Below, piece by piece: positions 50,040 to 59,123 of a stretch of DNA of 64,000 nucleotides. The position numbers and the translations under genes are program-made. How positions within the stretch are numbered: the stretch's first letter is position 1; each line of letters starts with the position of its first letter. Origin of the DNA: Tritrichomonas musculus (taxonomy: Eukaryota > Parabasalia > Tritrichomonadida > Tritrichomonadidae); the NCBI GenBank assembly GCA_039105265.1, contig JAPFFF010000008.1, positions 930,001 to 994,000 on the forward strand, written 5' to 3'. The notes beneath the pieces are model-generated. The model was given only the letters and a program-made list of their open reading frames with translations. It was not told where the DNA came from and searched no databases.

Positions 50040-53015
50040 TTAAGATTGTTTTGGAAATTTCCACATATCTTTAGAAAAATCATTACTAGATTCAATTTTT
50101 ATGCGTTGTGCATTTTCGATTTGAATTTCGTTGAACATTGTTTTTTGTTTTGCCCTATTGCGACGATTCTCAAATCTCCAATTTAATTTTGAAAATGACC
50201 TTTCATCCCCGGCCTCAGACAAAGGTATTACATATAATCTCTTTGCTATTTTAGAAATAGTATTAAATTTTCTTCCTTCTTCGTATTCATAATTGCTCAT
50301 AGTTGCCCAAAAATTAGTGAATTTCGAATTTTTTCCTATAGCACCAGGACAATTGTCGTTTATCTTTGCGAACGGCATTATGAGCAAATCATGCAACTCC
50401 ACAATGGCTAACTCTGCTTCATTTGGAGTTATATTTAAATATTTTGCATTTTTTATTAATAATGCTGAAATGTTTTTCCATTCTAGAGCAGCTTTTCGAT
50501 TTTTGTAACATTCATCATCAATAACAATTTTTTTTGCATTCTTTGATTGAATTCGTATAGAATTTTTTGATGTAGCAACAGAATCAGGTTTATTTGGTTC
50601 TGTTGTAACTTCAATGGGAGTAGAATCATCAATGCTTGTTGTTAAATCAATAGGAGCAGATTTATCAATGTTTGTTGTTACTTCAATGGGAGTAGATTCA
50701 TCAATGTTTGTTGTTAAATCAATAGGAGCTGGTTCATCAGTATTCGTAAATTTAGATGGATAATTATTCAATATATTTTCTTCAACGTATACAATATCAA
50801 GTTCATCTATTGCAATAAAATCATTTTCCAAATCATTGCAGATATTTTCATTTTTGTTATTATTTTCGTCATTTAATTGTTTTTCGTTTGATGAATCATC
50901 ATCAGAAGATCTATCATTAGTTGAATCATCATTTAACGTTTCTTCATCTAATGCTTTTTTATTTGATGATTCATCATCAAATGATTCTTCATCTGATGTT
51001 TCTTCTTTTTCCATTTGATCAATTACTGTTTCAATATCTGATGATATATCACTCAGTTCAAAATCATCATTGGATTTGTTCTTATGATTTGATTTATTTA
51101 TTTCCAAATCTTTATTGTTCCTTTTTTGTGATTGAAAATATTCATATAGGTCAGGTTGTTTTTGTCTTTGATTATTGATAACAAAATCTTTATCTTTTTC
51201 TCTTAATATTACTTTTTTGCTTTTCTTTCTAAATTTTGGGGAAAAATTCTCAATAACTGATATAAAATGATTATATTCTGATTGAAAATATTTCTTAACT
51301 GAAATTAATCTAAATTCTTGATTAATTTTCAAAGTAAATGAATCTTTGATACAATGAAAATAGGTTGAATACTCTTCTTCAATGTTTAAATCACTGTCGA
51401 ATGAATTCATTATTTTTCGATATCTTACGATTCCATCAGGGGTAAACAGTGATGCTAACTCATGGATTTGAACGTTCTTGTTTAATATTAATCTTTTTTT
51501 AATTAATTTATATAAATCTTTTCCTGCTTGACATATATTATATTCAAATATATTATTCTTCACTTTTTGTAAGAAATATTCAATTATAACAATGGCATCA
51601 ACACATGAAAGATTTTCAGTTTGCAAAAAATCCATTAAACTGGCAACATAAAATAAAAGTGGGTATATCTCTAGAAAACCTCGTGAAAAAATGAAAAGAA
51701 CATCTTCTTTAATATGAAACAAATCTTTATTCATTGATTTTCGAGGATTCTTATACAAATCGACAATTTCCTTTCTTAATCGAAAAATCATTTCCAAAGC
51801 ACGAAAGGCAGAATTCCATCTAGTTATTCCAATTTTTGGAATTTTTTTTGAAATTTTTTTGGCAAATTCTTTTTTTGATAATACATTCATTATATTTTTA
51901 ATTTTTATTTCGTAAACTGATAACTCGTTATTCAGTTGTACCCAGTCTTGATATGCTAAATTTAATAAATGATTGGCACATCTAATGTGAATAATGTTTT
52001 CCATATCTTTATATTTATTTTGAATTGATTGTTTACTTTCGTGTGACAAAGCCATTATTTGAACAGGATAATTGTCAGTTGTAAGGCCCACAATTGTTAT
52101 TTCATTTTCTTTAGCCTTTCGAATTTTTTCCATAACCACTTTTTGATAAGATTCAAAGTCGCCTTCAAAATTGAATTCAAAATCAAATAACATCGAGTAT
52201 TGATATCTATTCTTAGCGGATAGTACAAATGCTAGTATTTGTTTGTCATTAATTGTTCCAGCATCTATTTCAAAAGCTGCCATTGCACCTTTGAAGTACG
52301 AGATGGATGCCTCAAAATAGTCATGTCCGACTTTTTGAAGAAGACTTCTTGGAATTACGAGTCCATTGCAAATTTCTAAAAAATCATTCATTGAAATATT
52401 AGTGTTACGTCCAAGTTCAAAACCTAGCTTCATAAATCCTGCACAAAAATTCAAGTGAGATTTAGAAGAAATTGTATTCATCAGAAGATGTTCATATACA
52501 CCATTTTCCAATATTACTCTACTGATGTTATTTGAATCAATTGACTGAATATCAAGGCAATGCTCTGTACCTGATTTTATTGAAATATTATTATTTAATT
52601 CTCTCTTTTTTTTCTCAGATTCATATTGAGGAAATATTATAACTCTAATGTAGCTGGAAATAACTGTTGAACATGAAATGGGATCCATTTTTTCATTATT
52701 ATTTTGAAGTAACCAATCAATAAGAAAATTATCTAGTAGATTTTTATGTTCTCTTTTGAAATGGGCAAAAATTCTGTTAAGCTCTTTTATTCCTTGATTG
52801 AAAACATGTGTAGTACATTTTGATGCTAAATCAATTTTACAAAAATATGCATTTCGCGGTTTATTCCCTGAAATAATTTTAGTTTGCGCAGTCAAACTCT
52901 TGAAGATATCACGATCAAATACTGTAAAGTTTTTGCTTGATTCATCCATTACTCTATAGTTACAAATGGAAAAATAATAGATTTTATCGTAAATTTTGAC
53001 AGCATTGAAAATCAT
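50040..53015 (-). CDS. hAT-superfamily transposase (991 aa)
   Basis: Intact leftward frame. The N-terminus has C59/C67 and H85/H90 in a BED-like zinc-finger arrangement. The catalytic core shows Asp251 (EIDAGT), Asp314 (LTTDNYPVQ), the HIRCANHLLNLAYQDW block (343-358) and GITRWNSAF (~398), as in hAT transposases. Residues ~690-800 are a long acidic Ser/Asp/Glu/Asn linker with tandem TNIDESTPIEVTT repeats. The C-terminal ~70 residues (FWATMSNYEYEE ... ERSFSKLNWRFENRR) are the hAT dimerisation domain. The enzyme should cut and insert an element with short TIRs and 8-bp target duplication. A second ATG at residue 23 (MDESSKNF) may be the true start. It lies between pieces of a Maverick-like relic, so it probably inserted into it. 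The intact frame suggests recent arrival. Confidence 0.85.
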   Translation of the reverse strand: MIFNAVKIYDKIYYFSICNYRVMDESSKNFTVFDRDIFKSLTAQTKIISGNKPRNAYFCKIDLASKCTTHVFNQGIKELNRIFAHFKREHKNLLDNFLIDWLLQNNNEKMDPISCSTVISSYIRVIIFPQYESEKKKRELNNNISIKSGTEHCLDIQSIDSNNISRVILENGVYEHLLMNTISSKSHLNFCAGFMKLGFELGRNTNISMNDFLEICNGLVIPRSLLQKVGHDYFEASISYFKGAMAAFEIDAGTINDKQILAFVLSAKNRYQYSMLFDFEFNFEGDFESYQKVVMEKIRKAKENEITIVGLTTDNYPVQIMALSHESKQSIQNKYKDMENIIHIRCANHLLNLAYQDWVQLNNELSVYEIKIKNIMNVLSKKEFAKKISKKIPKIGITRWNSAFRALEMIFRLRKEIVDLYKNPRKSMNKDLFHIKEDVLFIFSRGFLEIYPLLFYVASLMDFLQTENLSCVDAIVIIEYFLQKVKNNIFEYNICQAGKDLYKLIKKRLILNKNVQIHELASLFTPDGIVRYRKIMNSFDSDLNIEEEYSTYFHCIKDSFTLKINQEFRLISVKKYFQSEYNHFISVIENFSPKFRKKSKKVILREKDKDFVINNQRQKQPDLYEYFQSQKRNNKDLEINKSNHKNKSNDDFELSDISSDIETVIDQMEKEETSDEESFDDESSNKKALDEETLNDDSTNDRSSDDDSSNEKQLNDENNNKNENICNDLENDFIAIDELDIVYVEENILNNYPSKFTNTDEPAPIDLTTNIDESTPIEVTTNIDKSAPIDLTTSIDDSTPIEVTTEPNKPDSVATSKNSIRIQSKNAKKIVIDDECYKNRKAALEWKNISALLIKNAKYLNITPNEAELAIVELHDLLIMPFAKINDNCPGAIGKNSKFTNFWATMSNYEYEEGRKFNTISKIAKRLYVIPLSEAGDERSFSKLNWRFENRRNRAKQKTMFNEIQIENAQRIKIESSNDFSKDMWKFPKQS

Positions 53016-53310
53016 TTTAAATTGAAATTATATTTATCAAATTGAAAAATATCTATATATTACATATTTTATAAAATTTTACTAATTAAAAATAATTTTC
53101 TGACACAATTTATATATTTTTTTTTATTTTTATCATTAAAATAAAAAATCCTTAATTGTCATCATTAAATATTTTAAATCATAAAGATCTATATGTTAAT
53201 TACTTAAATAGGCTAACGTTGATGAAATATATATTTAATCAATCTGTTTTTTAATGAATAGTATTTATGAAAAATGAGAACAATAATACCAAAAATGCTG
53301 AGATTGTTTA
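53016..53310. other. 5' flank of hAT gene
   Basis: AT-rich, no gene; should include the hAT promoter and right terminus, neither assignable by eye. Confidence 0.35.
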
Positions 53311-53542
53311 TTCAATCTTCTACTCAATTTGTGGAACATTTTATTCAATTTGTGGAATTTTCTATTCAATTTAGTGGAATTTTATATTCAAATTAGAGGA
53401 ATTTCAGCATTCAATTTTGAATAAAAAAATTCCTCTAAATTGAATAAAAAATTCCATTAAATTGAATAGAAAATTCCACAAATTGAATAGGAAATTCCTC
53501 AAATTGAATTAAATGTTTCATCAAACTGAGTAGAAGATTCCT
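53311..53542. repeat. ~230-bp hairpin built of ATTCAATTTGTGGAAT units
   Basis: The left half repeats TTCTATTCAATTTGTGGAA-like units. The right half holds their reverse complements in mirrored order (TTCCACAAATTGAATAG, TTCCTCAAATTGAAT), with TCTTCTACTCA at 53317 pairing with TGAGTAGAAGA at 53528. The centre is near 53420 with almost no loop. It could be a foldback element or a repeat-derived inverted duplication. Confidence 0.7.
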
Positions 53543-53644
53543 ATAAATTAAAAATTATATTAATTCGTTAAAACTGTTATTATTTACATAAATACAATCT
53601 ATAAATGCTAACGATTTTTAAAAAAAACTTCAGCAAATTTTAGA

Positions 53645-55010
53645 TTATTTTTGAGGAATTTTTGGAGCATTTTTAGGAATTATTGCGAACAAATGGAATT
53701 TCAATTTGCCAAAAATGCAAAAATGGTTTTGAGATTGAATTTGGTTGGAACTAATTCTAAAATCTCTTTCATCTTCATCATCAAAGTATAAAGGTATATT
53801 GCATATTGGTGTGTCGTCATCTATGTCTATAGTTAAACAATATAGATCTTGATAATTCATTTCACTGAACATACCGTTATTCATCATCTCAATGACCAAT
53901 TCTAATGAGTTCAAATAATATGTTACTCGTTTATCTCTTTGCCATGTACCTGACTTTCGTTTACCGACCACTCTATTACCATCATCAACGAACTTCAAAT
54001 CATTGTAATTCTTAAAAAAATATCTAGTGTAATCAGTCATTTTGTATTTGAAATAGTGTTCTCTATAGATAGCTAGTTCAATGTTATATTTAACATCTTC
54101 TTCTTTGACTCCACGCTCAATGATTCTGAACTGAGGTCTCGTTGTATATTCATCATAGTAATGTAACCTGCAATGAATATGAAATTCGTTACATAGGTAG
54201 TCGAGATCTTTAGAATTATGGTAATTGGATATTATTGATTGTGTTCTAGTACGTGGATTCTCATTCATCAATCTCAATTGTGCTTTATGTAAGTCGACAT
54301 CTGATATCAAACCTTTCAATGCCCATAACACACATGGAACTTCAACTGAAGGTCGTCTCTCAAAATAACTATCGTTTCGTGAGAATATCTGGTATTCACG
54401 TAAATCAATATATGTTGTATTCCAATATGGAAAGAACTTACAGCCTCGATCATGATAACACTTACCAGTTGCACTTTTAAGTTCACTCAATGATACTTAC
54501 GTGAACATTGACTATTGTAACATTTCAACTTCATTCGATGAATAGAAGAGTTCAACAACTGATTTCTCTCCATCAAGATCAAATGATAAACCACCACTCC
54601 TTAATCGTTCAATGAGATCATGAAACGTGTTCCCTTTTAATGGTATCGTACGATAATCTCTAACTTCTCCATCTTTCTTATTATTTCTAGTGATAACTGT
54701 ATATCTAAATACATATTTCTTACTTGCATTCAATGATCTACCCACTGTGTTCTCCAATGAATCAATCAATAAAGGTGTTAACTTCTTCCTTCCATATTCA
54801 TTTAATTTTTCGAAATTAATCTCCCAATTGGTAGGAGATAACTCAATTCTTTCAATGATTTCCTCAATCAATTCATCTTGCTTATCTTATCATCATTATT
54901 GTTACATGATTTCCATTCCTCAAACGATATCAGCCTTTCACGATTCAACTCTCTTGGATTCAAATCTGAAACAAATTCGTTTGCTTCTAACTGTTTATTA
55001 ACGATCCTCT
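53645..55010 (-). pseudogene. N-terminal fragment of Maverick-type DNA polymerase B, broken
   Basis: Three leftward pieces read in order: 55010-54877 (no ATG; RELNRERLISFEEWKS), then 54880-54512 after a frameshift (RTIPLKGNTFHDLIERLRSG), then, in the same frame past two stops (TAG at 54512 and TAA at 54497), 54490-53645 (PCVLWALKGL, EHYFKYKMTDYTRYFFKNYN, YCLTIDIDDD). The pattern CVLWALK ... EHYF ... TRYFFKNYN fits the region preceding the exonuclease domain in protein-primed PolB of Maverick/Polinton elements. No exonuclease or polymerase motifs remain, so the gene is truncated at both ends. Family assignment rests on a recalled pattern and is moderate. Confidence 0.5.
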
Positions 55011-56553
55011 TATGAAAAAAATAGAAAGAATGGAAAAAGTTATTTTTATTGAATAATATTGAAATTGACCCAATTTTAAAAATAATTTGTAGACTTATAT
55101 GATTGATTTGCCAAAATATTATTGATATAATTGGAAAGAATGTACTTTAAATATATATTTCAATTAATAATATTTATTGTTGATTTTCTGCCAGTTTCAA
55201 AAAAGCATCATGAAATTTTGACTTATCTATAATTTTAAAAAGAAGGATTAATTTCATAATTTAATTTCGGGCGATTTTGAGGAAGCTTCCATAGTATTTA
55301 TATTTAAAAGGGATTTATGAAATTCTTCAAAACCAAGGACTACATATAATTTTAAAATTTTTGATTCATTGAAATCGTCCAAAAAATAGTTTTTATTTTT
55401 GTTAAAATTTAATATTTATATATATTAATTGATATATTTATAATGATTATATGTAATTAAAATCATTATAATTTTATTATTTAACAAAATATTTATATTT
55501 TTTTCTATGCTTCAAATTTTTTAAAAAACAATTCAATTTTTTGATAATAAAATTATCAAAAAGTTTTTCCTCTTTATCTAAAATTTGAATGAATTTGTAA
55601 CATTTATAAAATATAATTATCACAATAATAACCAAAAAATTATTTCATTTGTTTATTTTAATATAGATATAAATAAAATATATGTTTTAATAAAAAACAT
55701 TTTTTCTGTAAATTAGATGAAAGCACAAATAATTTTGTTTAAAATTGATAATTGCTTATTTAGCATAATATACAAATATTTCGATGCAATGAAATGTTCA
55801 TTTTCATCAAAAAATAATGAAAAATCCAAAATAAACCAAGAAAATCAACTTTTTCTCAAAATTGACTGTTGTGATTTGTACAATTTTTAAATATATGATA
55901 TAATAATAACTTATGATTGAGATATTTTGAAATAATGACAAATTGTAAGAGAATTATTTCAAAACTGCATTTTCATTTGAAAATGTCCTTTTAACGTACA
56001 TTTTTTTTTTATGAAAAATCAGAGTACTTCTCACTGATTTTAAAATGTCATTTTTTCGATTTCTAAAATAAATTAAAAGCTCAAAATATACAAATCTATG
56101 TTTTATCTGGTGGATAATTGGAATATAATCATTATTCACCGTTTGGCCAGATTTGAGTAGATAATTACATTAAAGATATCTTTTTTTAACTTCAATATTT
56201 TTTTGGTTTATAAGGATAATCTGTTTAGTTATCAATTGTATTTCATGTTTATATGGCTTATTTATGTAAATATTGAGCAGTTGTTTTATAACAAAGTATG
56301 CAAATTCAAATTGTTTCATGTAAAAAACTTTTCGATAGAATCCTTTTTTTATTTTTTTAAAAGCTATAACAACATATAAAAATGATATAAATTAAATTTA
56401 AAAGCTATATTTTTCGGGTGAATTTTGAGATATTTCAGTTTAAATAAGCCCGAGAAAAAAAACGTATATTTTCTCTCAAATTTCTTAACTTTATAAACGT
56501 TGTTATTAAAATATTTATACCGTATCTCTCTTCATTTATTTATTTACACTAAA
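55011..56553. other. 1.5-kb AT-rich gene-free stretch
   Basis: No gene, RNA gene or strong repeat seen. Open frames here are short and low in complexity. Confidence 0.5.
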
Positions 56554-57646
56554 ATGGATGCATTCAAAGAAAAAATGATGCGTTTTAAGGCAGATAAAAA
56601 ATTAGATAATCAAAAAAAAAAAAAAAAAAGCTACCAAATTGAATATTTACAAAAATAAGAAGAAAACCCAAAAAATTGAAATCACAATAAAGCCAGAATC
56701 ATCTAGCCAAGCTAGTAGAGACTCGTCACCAATCAATACACATTTTCAAGGACCATCTTACCATATTCCAGCTAATACAAATATGTTTTTAAAAGATATT
56801 AAAAAGAACCAGGATGTGCATCCAAACAAAAGAACATGGGATAAGAAAATACTAGCCATATGCGCTTTGATCTTTTTAATATCGTATAATGCTTATTTTT
56901 TACTAAGAAAAAATATTTTGCTTCCATCAGTTTCAACAATTTATAGATATTTAGATTCAGAGTTCGAACTAATAGACTCTGAAAATATTGTTAACATTGA
57001 AAGTATTGATTCAATACTAGATAATTATAGAAAGACCAATAATATTGAAGAAAATGAAGAAATCCCTGGTTTTATAGCTGTTGATGCAGTAGCTTTAACA
57101 CAGCATATTACCATAACAGAAAATGGTGATATTAATGGCTTAATAGAAAAAGTCAAATTGTCATCAGAAGAAATTGAAAATTTGAGAGAAGTCATTGAAA
57201 ACCAGGAAAAATTACTCAAAAAGTTAAATAATTTAACAATCACAAATGCCTTTATTTTTTATTTTCAGCCAATTAATCCAGTTTACAAGTGCTTTACAAT
57301 ATATGTGCATGGAGCTCATTCAGGTAAAGCCACTAATGATCAATCTTCTCTGCTCCCAGTTTTGAAAGAGAAGCTTGAGAAAAAAAAATATAAAGTAATC
57401 GGTTATTCCTCTGATGGTGATTCAGGCTACTGGTCATATCGTGACCAAAATATAGCTCAATGGAACCAATTAAAAAGACCAATATTAAGCCAAAAAACAG
57501 TTTTATTTTCAAATGATCCTCTCCATCTTTTAAAGAGGGCAAGATACCGGTTATTATCTCACAATTTGGTTCAACTTTTTAAATATGAAGATCCAATAAG
57601 TGTTGAATTAATTAGGGAGCTCACTAATTTACCTTCAGTTAAGTAG
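56554..57646 (+). pseudogene. DDE-type transposase-like gene, cut off by Maverick insertion
   Basis: An ATG at 56554 opens a short frame that slips at an 18-A tract (~56611-56628); from 56639 the frame runs 335 codons. It has a hydrophobic stretch (LAICALIFLISYNAYFL), FIAVDAVALTQHITI (possible first catalytic Asp), YSSDGDSGYW, and SNDPLHLLKRARYRLLSH, a block that recurs in eukaryotic transposases. The last codons before the Maverick read LPSVK, and the stop TAG lies within the Maverick's AGTAG terminus (57642-57646). The 3' remainder must lie beyond the right end of the Maverick, outside this window. The specific transposase superfamily is uncertain. Confidence 0.55.
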
Positions 57647-57789
57647 TATATACGAGTCGGTTTCCGCAGGGGCCACGCTACGCTTAAGCCCACGCGTCAA
57701 CACGAACTCGTGATAAAAATAAAAAAAATAAAAATGAAAAAAAAAAAAAATAAAAAAAATTTTTCTTCAACTTGTTTTTTTCTTGAAGT
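57642..57789 (+). repeat. Outer terminal region of the Maverick
   Basis: AGTAG end, then a GC-rich 55-bp block containing ACGAGT and ACTCGT as an inverted pair, then an A-rich tract. Very probably part of the left TIR; its mate lies outside the window, so the TIR length is unknown. Confidence 0.6.
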
Positions 57790-57957
57790 ACTACTAGGGA
57801 CCTAAACAACTACCTCGGGTCCCCACTACTACTAGGGACCTAAACAACTACCTCGGGTCCCCACTACTTGTTTTTTCTTGAAGTACTACTAGGGACCTAA
57901 ACAACTACCTCGGGTCCCCACTACTACTAGGGACCTAAACAACTACCTCGGGTCCCT
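57790..57957. repeat. Four 39-bp repeats with a GGGACC/GGTCCC hairpin, in two higher-order units
   Basis: ACTACTAGGGACCTAAACAA followed by CTACCTCGGGTCCCC occurs four times, as two pairs. The pairs are separated by CTTGTTTTTTCTTGAAGT, which also precedes the first pair, so a ~97-bp unit is duplicated. AGGGACC and GGGTCCC in each unit can pair as a stem. The array abuts the stop codon of the first leftward gene and could be a terminator, protein-binding array or part of the TIR. Confidence 0.8.
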
Positions 57958-58205
57958 CATAGTCTATTTTGATGTTCAGCTATAGAGATACGTGCACCAA
58001 TTGACTTCAATAATAACTTAGCTTTTTCAATGTCTTCAAAGAGTTCTTTGTATGACTTGATTATATTTATCATTATATCGAATTGACTAGCTATTTTATC
58101 ATCATCTTCATTCATACATTTTCCAAATATCTTGTCTTTAATAACTTTAAATCTTGCATATAGAGCTTCTGCGTCATTATTCAGTCCGTTAAGAGCGCTA
58201 TTCAT
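57957..58205 (-). CDS. Small helical Maverick protein (82 aa)
   Basis: No family recognised. Mostly helical with heptad-like spacing (ALYARFKVIKDKIFGKCMNE, IMINIIKSYKELFEDIEKAK), so a coiled-coil or helical bundle is likely. It runs toward the element's left end and stops at the edge of the repeat array. It is followed upstream, on the same strand, by the 81-aa gene 41 bp away. A/T-rich TAAAAATAAAATAAAAG-like leaders precede both. Confidence 0.6.
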   Translation of the reverse strand: MNSALNGLNNDAEALYARFKVIKDKIFGKCMNEDDDKIASQFDIMINIIKSYKELFEDIEKAKLLLKSIGARISIAEHQNRL

Positions 58206-58246
58206 TTAAGACAAAAATAAAAAAAATAACAATAAAATAAAAGAAG

Positions 58247-58492
58247 TTAAATTTTACTAAGTAGTTCGTCTATATGAGGTAGTTCAGTTTTTTCAGTTTG
58301 AACACCTACATCTTGAAGTTCTTCTTTCTCTTCTTCTTCTTTCTCTTGATGTTCATAATAGTTTTTATACAAGTTTACTCGCTTTTTTTTCTTTGGAAAC
58401 TTGATAACGTTTTTTTCTTTGTCATCGAGAGGATAATAAAGAGGTCCATTATTATCAATTCCTTCAACAATGATTGTCCCCCACTTGCTCAT
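58247..58492 (-). CDS. Small Maverick protein with LC8-like GVQTE motif (81 aa)
   Basis: No fold recognised. A neutral N-terminal third (MSKWGTIIVEGIDNNGP) is followed by basic KFPKKKKRV at 31-39 (NLS-like) and an acidic KEEEEKEE run, then DVGVQTE at 61-67. The last resembles the LC8 dynein-light-chain binding motif and recurs in two other proteins of this element. Same strand as the 82-aa gene and 51 bp from the divergent HNH gene. Confidence 0.6.
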   Translation of the reverse strand: MSKWGTIIVEGIDNNGPLYYPLDDKEKNVIKFPKKKKRVNLYKNYYEHQEKEEEEKEELQDVGVQTEKTELPHIDELLSKI

Positions 58493-58543
58493 ACAAAAAT
58501 AAAAATGAAATGAAAATATTTAAATCATTCAAAAAGTGAGAAA

Positions 58544-58879
58544 ATGTCATTTGTGCCACTCAAAGGCTTTACTAACGACTATGAAATACTGAATAGGTAC
58601 CCCTTTACTATAAGACGTAAGAGTAATCATTTTATATGCAAGGATGCAAAACATATAAAGGGGTATATACGTGTATGTCTAAATGGCGACTACTACTTGA
58701 AACATGTACTTATAGCAAGACAGTTCATACCTAATGATGACCCACAACATAAAATAGAGGTAGACCATATCAATAGGAATAGGGCTGATTACCATCTAAG
58801 CAACTTAAGATGGATAACCCCAACTGATAGTAACTATAACAGGGATATGCCCAAAATTATAAATGCGAGGGCAGATTAA
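58544..58879 (+). CDS. HNH homing-type endonuclease (111 aa)
   Basis: The N-terminal half has a NUMOD4-like pattern (FTNDYEILNRYPFTIRR), followed by RVCLNGDYYLKHVLIARQF and the HNH core VDHINRNRADYHLSNLRW, where His-Asn-Asn residues coordinate the catalytic metal. Such proteins nick or cut DNA at specific sites and are common passengers in phages and large DNA viruses. Here it may assist element mobility or be a selfish passenger. Intact, with overlap of 23 bp with the convergent gene at its 3' end. Confidence 0.8.
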   Translation: MSFVPLKGFTNDYEILNRYPFTIRRKSNHFICKDAKHIKGYIRVCLNGDYYLKHVLIARQFIPNDDPQHKIEVDHINRNRADYHLSNLRWITPTDSNYNRDMPKIINARAD

Positions 58880-59108
58880 CTATATATAGTTCTAAGAATT
58901 CCAAAGCAAAGTGTTCAATTCGACCTAAAAAATCAACATCATTATCTATCCTCATTATTTGAAGATGTTCAGGTTTGAAATACTGAGCTGATAATTCTTT
59001 TATAGTCTTCATCAATTTTTTTCTTCTAGTTTCATCACTCTCTACACTATATTCATGGATGTTCGATAGAATTCTAACGAGGATATACATACGGTCTGAT
59101 TGAGACAT
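58857..59108 (-). CDS. Small helical Maverick protein (83 aa)
   Basis: From the ATG at 59108 the protein reads MSQSDRMYILVRILSNIHEY and continues as amphipathic helices (RRKKLMKTIKELSAQYF, RIEHFALEFLELYI). A longer frame reaching 59171 would overlap the divergent protease gene, so I prefer this start. The 3' end overlaps the HNH gene by 23 bp. No family recognised. Confidence 0.6.
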   Translation of the reverse strand: MSQSDRMYILVRILSNIHEYSVESDETRRKKLMKTIKELSAQYFKPEHLQIMRIDNDVDFLGRIEHFALEFLELYIVNLPSHL

Positions 59109-59123
59109 TTTATAATGATAAAA

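Noticed and set aside
49726-53310. Exact hAT terminal repeats and 8-bp duplication
   Set aside because: I looked for paired short ends on both sides of the transposase gene but could not find a convincing pair by eye.
54490-54512. Intron (GTAAGTATC) joining the two PolB fragments
   Set aside because: No matching trichomonad-type 3' splice/branch sequence follows and there are two stops within a few codons; simple decay is more likely.
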